From Parus major (Eukaryota > Chordata > Aves > Passeriformes > Paridae), in assembly GCF_001522545.3 (NCBI RefSeq), contig NC_031768.1, positions 9,135,403 through 9,199,402 of the forward strand: DNA of 64,000 bases, read 5' to 3'. This document shows positions 53,200 through 64,000 of the stretch, piece by piece. A program made the position numbers and the translations under genes. The notes below the pieces were generated by a model that ran no database searches, was not told where the DNA came from, and worked only from the letters and a program-made list of their open reading frames with translations. Numbering within the stretch: the stretch's first letter is position 1; every line of letters begins with the position of its first letter.

Positions 53200-53220
53200 T
53201 TAAACAAAACAAAACAAAAC
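53200..53220. repeat. (AAAAC)n short microsatellite
   Basis: About four AAAAC units, followed by ATGTGGGTTTTTTG. A similar but poorer run lies near 57760-57785. Confidence 0.85.
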
Positions 53221-56200
53221 ATGTGGGTTTTTTGCTCATTCCATTCTCATTTGAACACTACATTTTGAATATGATATACCTATTAAATGAGCACTAATTT
53301 TTGTATCTTTATGAGTAATCCTTATTTTCCATGTCAGTGATAGAGAGCATACAGACTTTCAGGTGCCCAAACCTTTGAACTCAGTAACATCTGTGTTTAT
53401 CTGAGTTTCCACAAGTGACTACTCTTACCACTGTGATAGGGATTATAAATCCCATTGTAATGCAGTGACATTTCTGCAGTTTCATGTTAGCACTTCAACC
53501 TTGATGCCACTTCTTGCACAGTCTGAATACCTCCTTGAACATAATAATTCTTTTCATCATTTTGAAGGTATTTCTGGTGTGCTATTTTTTTTCATTTTTA
53601 CAATTTCTGCCTAGTGTCCTTGACATTTAGTCCCCACCCATTCTCAGCTTCTACTCCAGCCTTCTTAACTTTTCATTGCATTTCTCTCTATTACCCCCCC
53701 AACATTTCATCAGCTTTCCTCATAGCTAGCAGTGCAAAGGGATTTGGAAGGCTGTTGTATTTTCTTTTACTTTCTCTGTAGTCTCTTTCCAAAGGAAAAC
53801 CACATAGTTCTGAAGCATGGAAAAAAGACAGAATTCCCAGACACCTGATCAGGAAAGGTCAGCCTGGTCCAGGAGATTTCATAAAACCTTATTAAGCTCC
53901 TGCTACACATTAGGTTGTTTTTTAGAGTTCCCAAATGCTAATATAACAGCTAGCAAAAGCAAGAACAAATCCATATGGCTCGTTAGTAAAAAAAATAAAC
54001 CAATGCATAGAGTTAGAGTCAGAGTCATCATTTCAAAGGGATGTGAGCTAGTACGACTCTTGAATATTGGACAGAAATTATTGTCTCCAAATTGCATGTC
54101 TGTTTCTAGTTCTCAACACAGTCCTTTGTGACCTCCCAGCACTGGGAAGTATTTTTCATGCCATAGAATCCATCCATTTAATTAAGTAGTCATTAGTAAA
54201 AAACAACACATTTTGCTACTACATTTTGAAATTCACATTCTTCTTGCTTCTTTCTTGGAGTGGGAAGAAGAGAAAAATTCACTATGACAAACCCAAATTT
54301 GCATATTTTTGAAGCCAGGGAAATGGAGTCACTCCAAGTCATTATGGAGGTGCTAGTTTATCATGTCCACATGCACTTGTTCATACACAGCACCATCTGA
54401 TGCTTTTGTGTGAAACAGAAATATTGGCGTTGAGTTAAAGTTGACACAAAAATCAGCAAGTTTTGAAAATAATTATGGCACAGACAGTTTGGATCTGATC
54501 CCAGCCTTCAAGGATGTCACACAATTTCCATAAAGCTGAAACTTATTTAAAAAAAAAAAATAAATCAACCCCATAAATGTAAAATCTTGTGTGGTCATAC
54601 ACAACAAACCAGCGTAGCTTGCTTAAAATAACAAGGAATGGAAATTTATGGGAAAATACTCTGAAATTAATTTCTGTTTTCTTTGGTAATAGTCAGGGGA
54701 AGATCTGCAGCATTTAAGAGTTTCTGCTTTCTGCTAGCTTTCTTTTGGCAGCCTGAGAATGGTTCCAGCCCTGTTCTCCTGGCAGATGGAGCACAAGGAG
54801 GCAAGCATCTGCCTCCGTCTGCTGGGGCACTGAAGACACGTCTAACCCAAAGGATGTGAGTACTCCTTCCAGAGTGGGAATTGGTGCTATAAAGCACAGA
54901 AAGAGGCTAGACAGTATTTTTTTCCCTACCAAAACAAACTGAATTGCTATAGATGAGAGGGTGACCCAGCACTGATGTAAAATCATTTGCATTCCCACAG
55001 AGAATTCCCTGTCAGGCACGCTATTTCAGTGGGGAGGCAGGGTAGGTGTGATGTAGGCTGAAAAGAAGATCTAACTCTTCCAACCAACTCCCATCTCACA
55101 CCCTTATTTCACAGCGGTGGGAATCAATTTGTTTTCAGTATTGTGTCACTGTTTCCAGTTGGGGTTTAGATCCCAAATGCCATTTTTAGAGAGCTAGACA
55201 TGTGATGTAAAAAGGCCATGGAGCCTTTTCTCAGACCTGCACTGCCAACCTGCAGCTGCCTTCAGGCAGAGGCAAGCCCTCAGCACTTGGCTGCCCGGCT
55301 TCCTAATGCTCCTTCTACATTCAGGCTGCATCTGTTTGTGAATCAGTCCCTTCATTGTCAGCACCAATGGGGCTCTTCACACAGATGGGTCCCACTCCAA
55401 ACAGAGAGGCAATTTCCAGCCCACATTTTGGAGACGTGGGGACGAGCAGTGTGAAAGGTCTGTAAGGGTTCATCTCCAAGTGAGCAGCGTGCCACAGACA
55501 TCTGTTCTGTGTGTGCCTGTGCAGGCACTGCTCACAGCCAAGGCTCCAGCAGCAGGGTGACACCAGCCACGCCGCTGCCAGCAGCTGGCTGCCATCCCAC
55601 TGTGGTCCCATTAGGACAGAGAGCTGTGGGGATTATGTAATGTTTCTCTAAGTGACAAATGGAAAGGGAAAACCTCGGTGCAACTTCTCGCTGCACTTCT
55701 GAAACTGAAAAGCAAGTTGAATTTTTAAAAATGTATAGATTTATAAAAAGCAACAGCAAAACTCAAATGTTTTCCCCTGGGATGGGATGAGAGGGGAGAA
55801 CAGGGAATGAACTGATACAGCAGAAGGGTATGGGTTGTTTATTACCACCTCTTGTTCTAAATAAAGTAGTGTGCATTCTTAATGTATTCATCTACTCAAC
55901 TCAGCAAGAGATTGGGGTATGCAAAGAATCTGGGACTGGGTTTAATTTTCATGCTAGTCAAAATGATTTTTCTTCAATCTATCATATACTGTATTTGACA
56001 TATGGTTTTTCCCTTAATCAGTAATTGACTGGTACATGCTTTGTGCTCCAATGAAGGTAGATTTAATACACTGGACATCAGAATGAGCTATTTTTGTCTT
56101 TTGAATGACAAATTTAATTTTTGTAAGATGTATTGTATTATTGTTTCTGCTAATTTCACATTCTTCACCAGCTCTTCAGTCCATCATTTCATAACTAATG

Positions 56201-58107
56201 CTTTACTTCAAGTGAACAAGAATCCTGAAAACATCAAAGGTGCCTTGACATCTCTCAATAGATCATGACAGTCTCTTTCTTTCTCCATATTTCTTAATGT
56301 GGAGACAACCAGTAAAGGAAGAAACACAGGACTGTGGTAAACAGGCTTATGAAAAGTGAGTCACTGTTTCTTCAGTGATTTTAAGAGTGGAATTTCACTG
56401 TCGAAATTAAGTGGACTAGGGGATTGAGCAATTTACCTGGCCAGCTGGTGGAGACACACCCATATTGAAGGAAAATGTAAGTCACCTTTCATGAGAGAGT
56501 TTTCATTTATCTTCTTTGTCTAAAACTGATTTTTCAAGTCAAAATAATTTTTCTGGTTTCATTCTGAATCTTGATTTTGTGTGTATTTTTTTTTCCATAT
56601 GAAAACAAAGCATTTTGGTGAAAAAAACACTTATATATAGAGAAAAGTCTTAATAAATATACATTATTTTCTCAATCTTCTAAAAATGGATCACCTTATT
56701 TACTTTGCTTTTGATTCTGTTAAGAAATGAAGTTTTTGAGACTTCTCAATGCACAACTTTCCGGGCTGTGCTTCTGATTGCAAGCTTCCCTTCACTTTTA
56801 TTTTCACTACTTCTTGTGTGACTGACAAAAGCCAAATGAATCTCTTTTACTGGCAGTCTTAATATGAATAACAAAGCAACTGGAGCTGTGAAGCACCACT
56901 TCTTGGCTAAAAACAAGTGGTGAGTGTACAGTGTGGAGGAGGGAGCAGGAGGTAAGGGAACAGCTGGGTCTCAATTTTCTTTTTCTTAAATGTTAAACAT
57001 ACATGAAGTTAGTCTGATGGAAGAGATTACAAGAAATGGATGTAAAATACTTCTTAAATATTTTAAAGGTATTAAAAAAAAAAAAGACAGGGTTTATAAA
57101 AACTACCCCAGGCAGGTGACTGTCCTTTCCCTCCTTTAGGAGAAAGATTTGAACAATTTGCTTGAAGTCAGCACAAAGACTATAACTGAAATTCTGACAT
57201 ATAATAATAATAATACAATATAGTCTTGCTAGATTAGTAATAGGATTGTTCACCACAATCAGCCTTCCCTTTCCTCATCTGCATCTCTACTAAGGGCAAT
57301 ACAGAAAGAGAGGAAATGTAAGGGGACAAAAGGGCTGGAGTTTAGGCAGAGGGAACTGCAGTACTGCTGCTGGTGGACAGGACAGGACAGCTGGTGCCTT
57401 TGTCAAATGCCAGTGGACCACAGGAAGGTAAAATAAAAAGCCTGAGGGAGCACAGAACTGGGATGGGTCACACCTGGAACAGCAGCAAAACTTCCAGGCT
57501 TGGCTGTCCTTCCCACTAGCAGCAGAGCTAGAACCACAGGATGGATGTTAGGGGGGAATGGTTTTCTAGGTGACCTTCATGTTAACCAAAAAGCACAGGA
57601 ATATATCCCTTTTTCAAATGCTGAGTTTTGTCATTAATTTTAATTAGATTAGCTCTAACACTGAAGTTAGAAGCATTCTCTTAATACAGTAGAATAAAAT
57701 GAACCAGTTTGCTCTCTTTAAATATTTTGTCATTTAAAATGGAGTACTAGGAGAAAAAAAATAAAACACAAAACAAAACAAAAATGAATGTCACATTACA
57801 AATGCAATGAAAAAGCAGAAACATCAATTCAGCCAATGAAAAATACATTTCTGTTGATGCTCGAGGGCATATGAAAAGTGTTAAAATATATGAGTGAGGA
57901 AATGCACTCAGTCAGATGTACAAATGACAACGATTTGGGGAAAGATTCAAAACATTGTGAAAGAAATTCCAACAGACATCAACAAGCAGAACAAATATAC
58001 TTTCCCAGATATGATGTCTGGGAGGTTGCACAGTAGCTCATTTGGCCATATGAGGTGACAATATATCAGGAGATAATGTTCCTACAATCCCAGTCTCTGC
58101 AGAAAAG

Positions 58108-58127
58108 GAAAAAAAAAAAAAAAAAGG
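58108..58127. repeat. poly(A) tract
   Basis: GGAAAAAAAAAAAAAAAAAAGG is a homopolymer of about 18 A. There is no retrosequence or poly(A) signal directly upstream that would make it the tail of a processed copy. Confidence 0.85.
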
Positions 58128-59074
58128 AAATAAAAAGGATATTAAAATTTGTAGCAATGATGCTCCTCTTTTTAGTTTTGGATGAATCAGTCACATTGAA
58201 TTTTCTGTTTGTCACTAGCTTAACTATATATTTCCCCTTGGTATGAGTGTACCACCTGGTGCAAAGAGTAGTTTCTATTCACCTTTTTTATTTTCTTTGA
58301 TATGTCATATTCCATTTCATCACAGTTTTCAAAACACATTTTGTTTTCTTTCATGGACATAACACTATTTTCCATTCCTACTAAGATAAACTTTTCACAC
58401 GCTTTTTCAGTATCTGCCTCATTTTTTTCACAGTAACTGTGCACTTTGTGTCACAGCCAGTACCAAACCAGCCAAGGTTTCCTTCTGCTGTGTGGTGACA
58501 GGTTCACTGTGGATAAGGGAAATGCAGCAGTTCTTAGGTGGTGCTGTACTTCCTAGCTTGGGTGCTATTTGGCTTTAGAGTCTAATTTAAAACCAAGCAT
58601 GTTAGCAGCAGTGACCTCAGCCAATGCATAATTCAGACCCTACCCCACTTCAGAGAAAAATACCTGAACTGCTGCCTCAGTCCTTCTGATATTATCACAG
58701 GGTCTGGTGCTAAGATAGCATGAGAAATAGAAGTCCCACAGGAACCAATATCTTTCTTGCTTGGATCCTTGTTTAAAGGTTGCAAGGCTGGAACCTTCTC
58801 AGGGGACCTCTGTCACACAGCTTTTCCTATTGAATCTACAAAAAATTGATATTAGAGGCAGCTGTGGGACTGGGCTTTGACTGCTTTCTACTGCTTTCCT
58901 GTAGGAGTCCTGCTCATGACAGAAGTGGGAAAAGGCTTGAATGCCTCTTTTCCTTATGCAGAGTCCATCATATTCAGGCCAATTCCTTCAGCTCTTTGAC
59001 TTGGAAGGACCCTTGGCAAGGTATGTGGTTGTTTCAGCTGTGACTTAGGACACATGAAGAGTGACTCTCCACAA

Positions 59075-59580
59075 ATTTGCAGGTGGCCCTGAGCCAGAGG
59101 AGGAGCAGCCAATGCACAGGAGGGCAGGGCTGGGATTCTGAAGGAGCTGCTCAGGTGCAGTAAAGGTCTGGCAGGAACCTCACAAAGGTCAAGGATGCAA
59201 ATGCAAACCTTGCACCTTAGAGAGGATTATACCACACAGTACTACAGGCTGGGAATTAGCTGTGAATAAAAATGACCTGGTGAACAAGCACCACCAGCAT
59301 GCCCTTGCAGCAAAGGCCAACAGCATCCAGGGTTGCCTTGGTAAAAACGCAACCAGCAAGTCCAGGAGGCTGATTCAATACTTCTCTTCAGGATTTGTAA
59401 GGCCACTTCTGGAGTGCTCTATCCAGAATTTTGGCTGCCCAGTGCAGGAAAGGTACAGTCATGCTGAGTGAGTCCTGCAGATGGCAGTGAGGATGGTCAG
59501 AAGGGACTGCATAAGAGAAGCTGAGGTGGGATTGTTGAGCCTGGAGAAGTAAAGGCTTAAGAAGATCTGACTGTTTCCTG
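59075..59580 (+). mobile_element. CR1 LINE internal fragment (sense on plus strand)
   Basis: The sequence follows CR1 ORF2: ACAAATTTGCAGGTGGCCCTGA near the start, TACAGGCTGGGAATTAGC (59243-59260), GCCCTTGCAGCAAAGGCCAACAGCATCC (59300-59327), AAGGCCACTTCTGGAGTGCTCTATCCAGAATTTTGGCTGCCCAGT (59399-59443) and GAGCCTGGAGAAGTAAAGGC (59537-59556). Stops and indels break the frame. Both ends are truncated. Left edge approximate. Confidence 0.9.
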
Positions 59581-60276
59581 ACCTGAAGACACAAAACTGG
59601 TGGTGCCAGACACATGAACTAGTACAACAGCAGTAGCAGCACCTCACTTTTATAATATCTTTATGTATCTTGAGAAAATAATACTCATTAGAAATGCTTT
59701 AAATTAGAATTGTTCCATTTCAAGTTATATGCAGAATAATTGTACTCCAAAAGATATTGTTGCTCCAAAGTGTGGCACTTACGAGTGTGGGAATGACAAG
59801 ATTTAGATGGATTTAATTCAGCTGCTTCTACATGTGCTCTGACTAACATAAATGGTGGCACACTAATTAATACATGAGCACGAGCTCTTTCCTGAGGATC
59901 CCTGCCTCTCCAAGGAAATGAAGCAGGCAGATAGTAGGTCTTAGAACCTCTAGTATTTATTCATTGCATTTTATCTCTGTACTGACTTTTTATTGAATAT
60001 AACGGTATTAATTCTCTTGAAATACTTTTATGGTCCTTGTGACTTTAGCATATGGCTTCTCATAAAGAGTAATGAACATCTCTGTTAGATTTAGAGATGG
60101 CGTATCTTTCCCTGTTTCCTGAGAGAGATTTTATGCACAGACTTACCAAGATTCATTGGAACTGCCCACTGATGGTAAGAGTGGGCAGTGATTTGCACTC
60201 GGTGTTTGGAAATATTCAACAAGCTTTTAATGTCTTACATGTTAGAAACATCCTTGCCATTGATTTCATTTTCCAG

Positions 60277-60300
60277 TTTGAGCTCTGAACATGAAACCAG
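60277..60300 (+). other. candidate small exon with ATG and strong donor
   Basis: TTTTCCAG at 60269-60276 could be an acceptor, and AACCAG|GTAAGT at 60301 is a consensus donor. Within it ATG AAA CCA G (60291-60300) has an A at -3, an in-frame stop 12 bases upstream, and ends in phase 1. The candidate exon at 62122 begins with the two bases needed to finish that codon, so the two join in frame. The donor may instead close a longer 5' exon. Support is splice-site pattern and phase only. Confidence 0.22.
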
Positions 60301-61147
60301 GTAAGTCATTCAGACATTTCAAACAGTTACTTATTTGTACAGACGAAAGGCACACTGTGTTAAATTGCACTGAACCACAACTTGTGTCATCAGCAAAGGT
60401 CAGATCTTCCTGGGGACACAGAGGAGATCCTTATCACTTGAACTAACAGTTTCAGTGGGTGTTCCTGCTCTGGACTGACTGCCCAGGGATGCAGGGCAGG
60501 CTTTTGCAGTTGATTTCACATCTATTCACCATAGGAAAAGAGATAGACACAATACTGAAGTCAAAGAGAAATTTCTGAGGCAATGGTACTTGCTACTTTG
60601 TTATGAACTCTGCTACTTTGGCTTTCTCACTGTCTTTTCCCATTTTGCCTCTATTCACTTAAACTTCCTGGTACATTTCTATTGTCTCTGCCTTCTTTCC
60701 AGCCCTCCTTGCCCTTTGTGAAACCCTGGAACTCCCAGTGTTGGATGGTGACTTAGGACAAATGGTACATTGTGGGCTGTTTCTAATAAGCTCTGTGAGC
60801 AGAGTATCTTTGAGGTGGGCTGACATGTCCCTGTTCCTTTTCACTGCCAGACTGGGCTCCAGCAGCCTCTCTGAGGTACTTTGGGAACAGTGGGTGGCCA
60901 GAAGGTGGAGGCTGAAGCCCGCCCAAGCACCCACTTGCTGATATATTGTTCATTTAGACAGAGAAGCTGTAAATGGATGCAACACACTCACCACAGATGA
61001 ATTCTTTGGAGACTGTAAGATACCAAAGCATCTCTCTCAAGCACAGCACAATGTACTGAGGTGTGCAGGTTGTGCTTGGGTTTGTTTTTGGGGAAGGCTG
61101 TACATCAGCCTTCTGCTTCACACTGAGTAAAATGTTGAAATCTTTGG

Positions 61148-61186
61148 ATATATATAGATATAGATATATAGATATATAGATATATT
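61148..61186. repeat. (GATATATA)n imperfect AT-rich repeat
   Basis: GATATATA/GATATA units are repeated about five times. Non-coding. Confidence 0.9.
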
Positions 61187-62121
61187 TTAACATGATGAAA
61201 AAGTCTATTTTTCAGACTACATACGACTAAACTTTAGCTGTAACTCTTAAACAAAAAAAATCAACTTGAAGCAGGTATCTTGCAGAAGCAACTCTAGCAC
61301 AAACAACAAATGTTTCATAAAGTAAAAATTGAGTTTTTGCTGCCAGAAAGTACCGGAAACATTAAGTATAAGTGCCAGTGTTATTTCTGTATATAATATC
61401 ACAAGTTTTCACATATTCTACCAAACTGTTTATTTTTTCTCCCTCTTTTATTTGAAATTCTAAGTCAGAACCATGATTCTGAATTTCATGTGGTTTTGAA
61501 GTCTTTAGCTTGGCATGTCCATGTTCTTCATCAATTATTGTTTAATTCCTTTTTTTTTTTTTAATATTTTTGCTATGTTCTTCTGATCTTTAACACTTTA
61601 TGTTTGGGAGGCAATACAAACATGACTCAAACAAACAAATTGGTTAACATATTAGTGTCTGGTACATACTGACTGAAGTAAGACTACACATCAAAAAAAA
61701 AATCCCAAAAACACAAATTCCACCTCCAAATTTTCTAACGTATTTCCAAGTTCTGGAAGCAACAGCTCAAGGAAATGCATTTCTTTATCAGGATTAGTGA
61801 TAGACTGGTGATAGCTGAATTCTCAGATACCTATGGCCAGCTTCTGCTAACGTCATAGTTCTTATACATAGTTCTTACACTGTGATACACTGTGCTATGG
61901 TATCAGGGCACTGAGCTTTGGTGGTTGTGCTTCTGGCAAAGGACACATCTAAATGAAAAGGAGAAATTGTTGCTACATGCTGTAAGTGTTCCCTGACTTA
62001 ACACCACTGGGAAACCAGGACTAAACCTCATATGCTAACACCTACAAGCAGCTGTAGGAGCAAAGCTGTTTGTGCTCTGAGAAGTTTGCCATGTAAATAA
62101 TGTTTTTTCTTTCTGTTTCAG

Positions 62122-62230
62122 CTTTAAACTGTGAACAGAATGAAATTAAAATTGGAATGAAGTTGTGCAAACCACTAGGGTTTAATCCTACACCTTTTGA
62201 AATTAATGTGAACATTCCTATAGTTAAAAG
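62122..62230 (+). other. candidate internal exon of an unannotated transcript upstream of TMEM47
   Basis: The segment follows a strong acceptor (a pyrimidine run TTTTTTCTTTCTGTTTCAG) and is followed by AAAAG|GTAAAC, a plausible donor. One of three frames is open throughout for 35 codons, starting two bases in, and includes Cys residues and a CKPLGFNPTPFEINV stretch. That frame stops at the TAA right after the donor if the intron is retained. I recognise no family. A frame this short can be open by chance in any sequence, so coding status is a guess. It could equally be an exon of a long non-coding RNA, an alternative upstream TMEM47 exon, or no exon at all. Confidence 0.3.
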
Positions 62231-62362
62231 GTAAACCCCCTCCCAAAACCTCTAAATACTATTAATAGGGATATAATAATTAGCATTTATGAACAAGATT
62301 GTCCCTGTTTTTTCACTAGGTAATGGCTTTTCTGGCTTAATTTTTCTCCTCCCACTCTATAG

Positions 62363-62375
62363 TTCTCCCTCAAAT
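62363..62375 (+). other. candidate 13-base microexon
   Basis: CTCCTCCCACTCTATAG precedes 13 bases, which are followed by GTAAGT, a perfect donor. If joined to the candidate exon ending at 62230 the frame stays open (adds Ser-Ser-Pro-Ser-Asn) and leaves in phase 0. Such microexons are rare and chance acceptor-donor pairs are common, so this is weak. Confidence 0.12.
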
Positions 62376-62814
62376 GTAAGTAGCAACATTCACTTTAAAA
62401 TCCGCTGGTTGAATCTTCCTTCTTTTCTTATTTTAATAATGCTTCATGGACATTACACTCCACCTTCGTGACTGTGTTTGTATCTTGAGGAAGAGCTACT
62501 TCAGACAGTGAATTATACTAGTACCTTGTTTAATAACTAACCTAAACATTTGCCCTTGACATTCTCAGCACCTCAGTGCTAATTAAACAAAATAAACAGA
62601 GACTAAATGGAAACCGGGCAATGCACTTATCCGTCCTCAAAGACTTAATTTGGGATCAGCAACGCCGCTTACGGGAGAGGGAAGCGCGAACCGCAGGTAA
62701 ATCCACACGCGAATAATGAAACGCTAAATTATCTTTTTAAACCCTCCACTAATAACTTGTGATTTAAAGGTCACTCCAGAAGAAGAATCAAGGTCAGGCA
62801 CGGCTAATCCTGCA
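62376..62814. other. proximal upstream flank of the TMEM47 CpG island
   Basis: Transition zone from AT-rich desert to CpG island. CpG begins to rise from about 62,630. A donor-like CCGCAG|GTAAAT lies at 62696/62697. Confidence 0.5.
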
Positions 62815-63191
62815 TCCGAGGCGGTGTCTCCTTTCGCCCGGCTACTCTCCGTAGCGATGCCGCGGCGGGCCCGGGGGCGCCGGCCCGGGACCCCCTCAGC
62901 GCCCCTCAGGATCCCGCCCGCGGGGCTGCGGCGATCGCGGGGCCGCCGGGACACAGCGGGGCCGCTCCCGGCGCGGCAGAGGCCCCCGGGGGCCGGGGAG
63001 GCCGCTCGGGGGCAGCGGGAATCGATGCGAGGCGAGGAGAGCGGCTCCGGGCGCCGCCTGCGGCCGCGGAAAGTTCCCCGAAGTCGCTCCCGGCGGGGCG
63101 GAGCGGGGCTGGCAGGGGCCGCGCCCCCGCCCCTTCCCCGCGGAGCGCGGCCCGGCCTCCCCCGGCAGGGGCGGGCCCGGGGAGGAGCGCG

Positions 63192-63213
63192 CCGGGCCGG
63201 GCCGGGCCGGGCG
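63192..63213. repeat. short CCGGG/GGGCC tandem tract in the TMEM47 promoter
   Basis: About four CCGGG units lie in tandem between two GC boxes, upstream of the coding start. The tract could form GC-rich secondary structure and is prone to sequencing error and length variation. Confidence 0.8.
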
Positions 63214-63328
63214 GCGCCGGAGGGCCGGGGGAGCTGCTGCACCTGATACACCGGGGCGGGAGCGCGGCGGAGGAGGGCGGGAGGGAGCGGCGCTGCCGCC
63301 GCCTGCGAACGCCTCTCGCCGCCGTTAG

Positions 63329-64000
<672 letters not shown>

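Larger units (their letters stand above)
46760..59074. other. intergenic, no gene seen
   Basis: Very AT-rich, especially 49260-53800, where no open frame of any size is found. A GC-moderate patch at about 48650-49020 and another at about 55210-55620 give overlapping frames on both strands without domains. No repeat family is recognised besides the short A-rich microsatellites. Confidence 0.6.
59581..62121. other. intergenic 5' flank of TMEM47
   Basis: AT-rich sequence with the microsatellite at 61148 and a T10+ run near 61551-61562. A small tandem duplication CATAGTTCTTA(T/C)A occurs at about 61853-61880. The candidate splice sites are listed separately. Confidence 0.55.

Noticed and set aside
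58055..58246. Lysine-rich small frame
   Set aside because: It is created by the poly(A) tract at 58108-58127.

Overview
The window reads as a piece of bird nuclear genome, probably a songbird or another neoavian. The main reasons are several fragments of CR1, the dominant avian non-LTR retrotransposon, and two solo LTRs that resemble avian endogenous-retrovirus LTRs. There are also a few very old CORE-SINE (MIR-like) remnants, and AT-rich gene-poor sequence that ends abruptly in a dense CpG island. No prokaryotic gene organisation is present: the many 60-200 codon open frames are chance frames without recognisable domains.

Layout: positions 1 to about 62,800 are an intergenic desert. It holds an AAAAT microsatellite that runs into a 75-base assembly gap (1669-1837), two or three MIR-like remnants (about 7575-7765, 10464-10580, 13500-13545), and AT-rich microsatellites (16290-16592, 38678-38731, 42223-42266, 61148-61186). 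CR1 fragments lie at about 18465-18690 (minus), 27395-27690 (plus), 30636-31660 (minus, holding a 505-base gap) and 59075-59580 (plus). Solo LTRs lie at about 23822-24340 and 46204-46759, both in plus orientation. An isolated CpG-rich patch sits at about 34700-35220 with no gene that I recognise.

The only gene I can name is at the right edge. A CpG island (about 62,815 to beyond 64,000) contains the promoter and first coding exon of TMEM47, a claudin/PMP22-like four-pass membrane protein of cell junctions. Coding starts at 63449 and leaves the exon at a phase-1 splice donor after 63674; the rest of the gene lies outside the window. The desert to its left is therefore the 5' flank of TMEM47 and the likely home of its distal regulation.

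No clear new biological system was found. The best leads are frame-compatible candidate splice exons just upstream of TMEM47 (60277-60300, 62122-62230, 62363-62375), which may belong to an unannotated transcript, and the orphan CpG island near 35 kb. Both need RNA or comparative data to settle.
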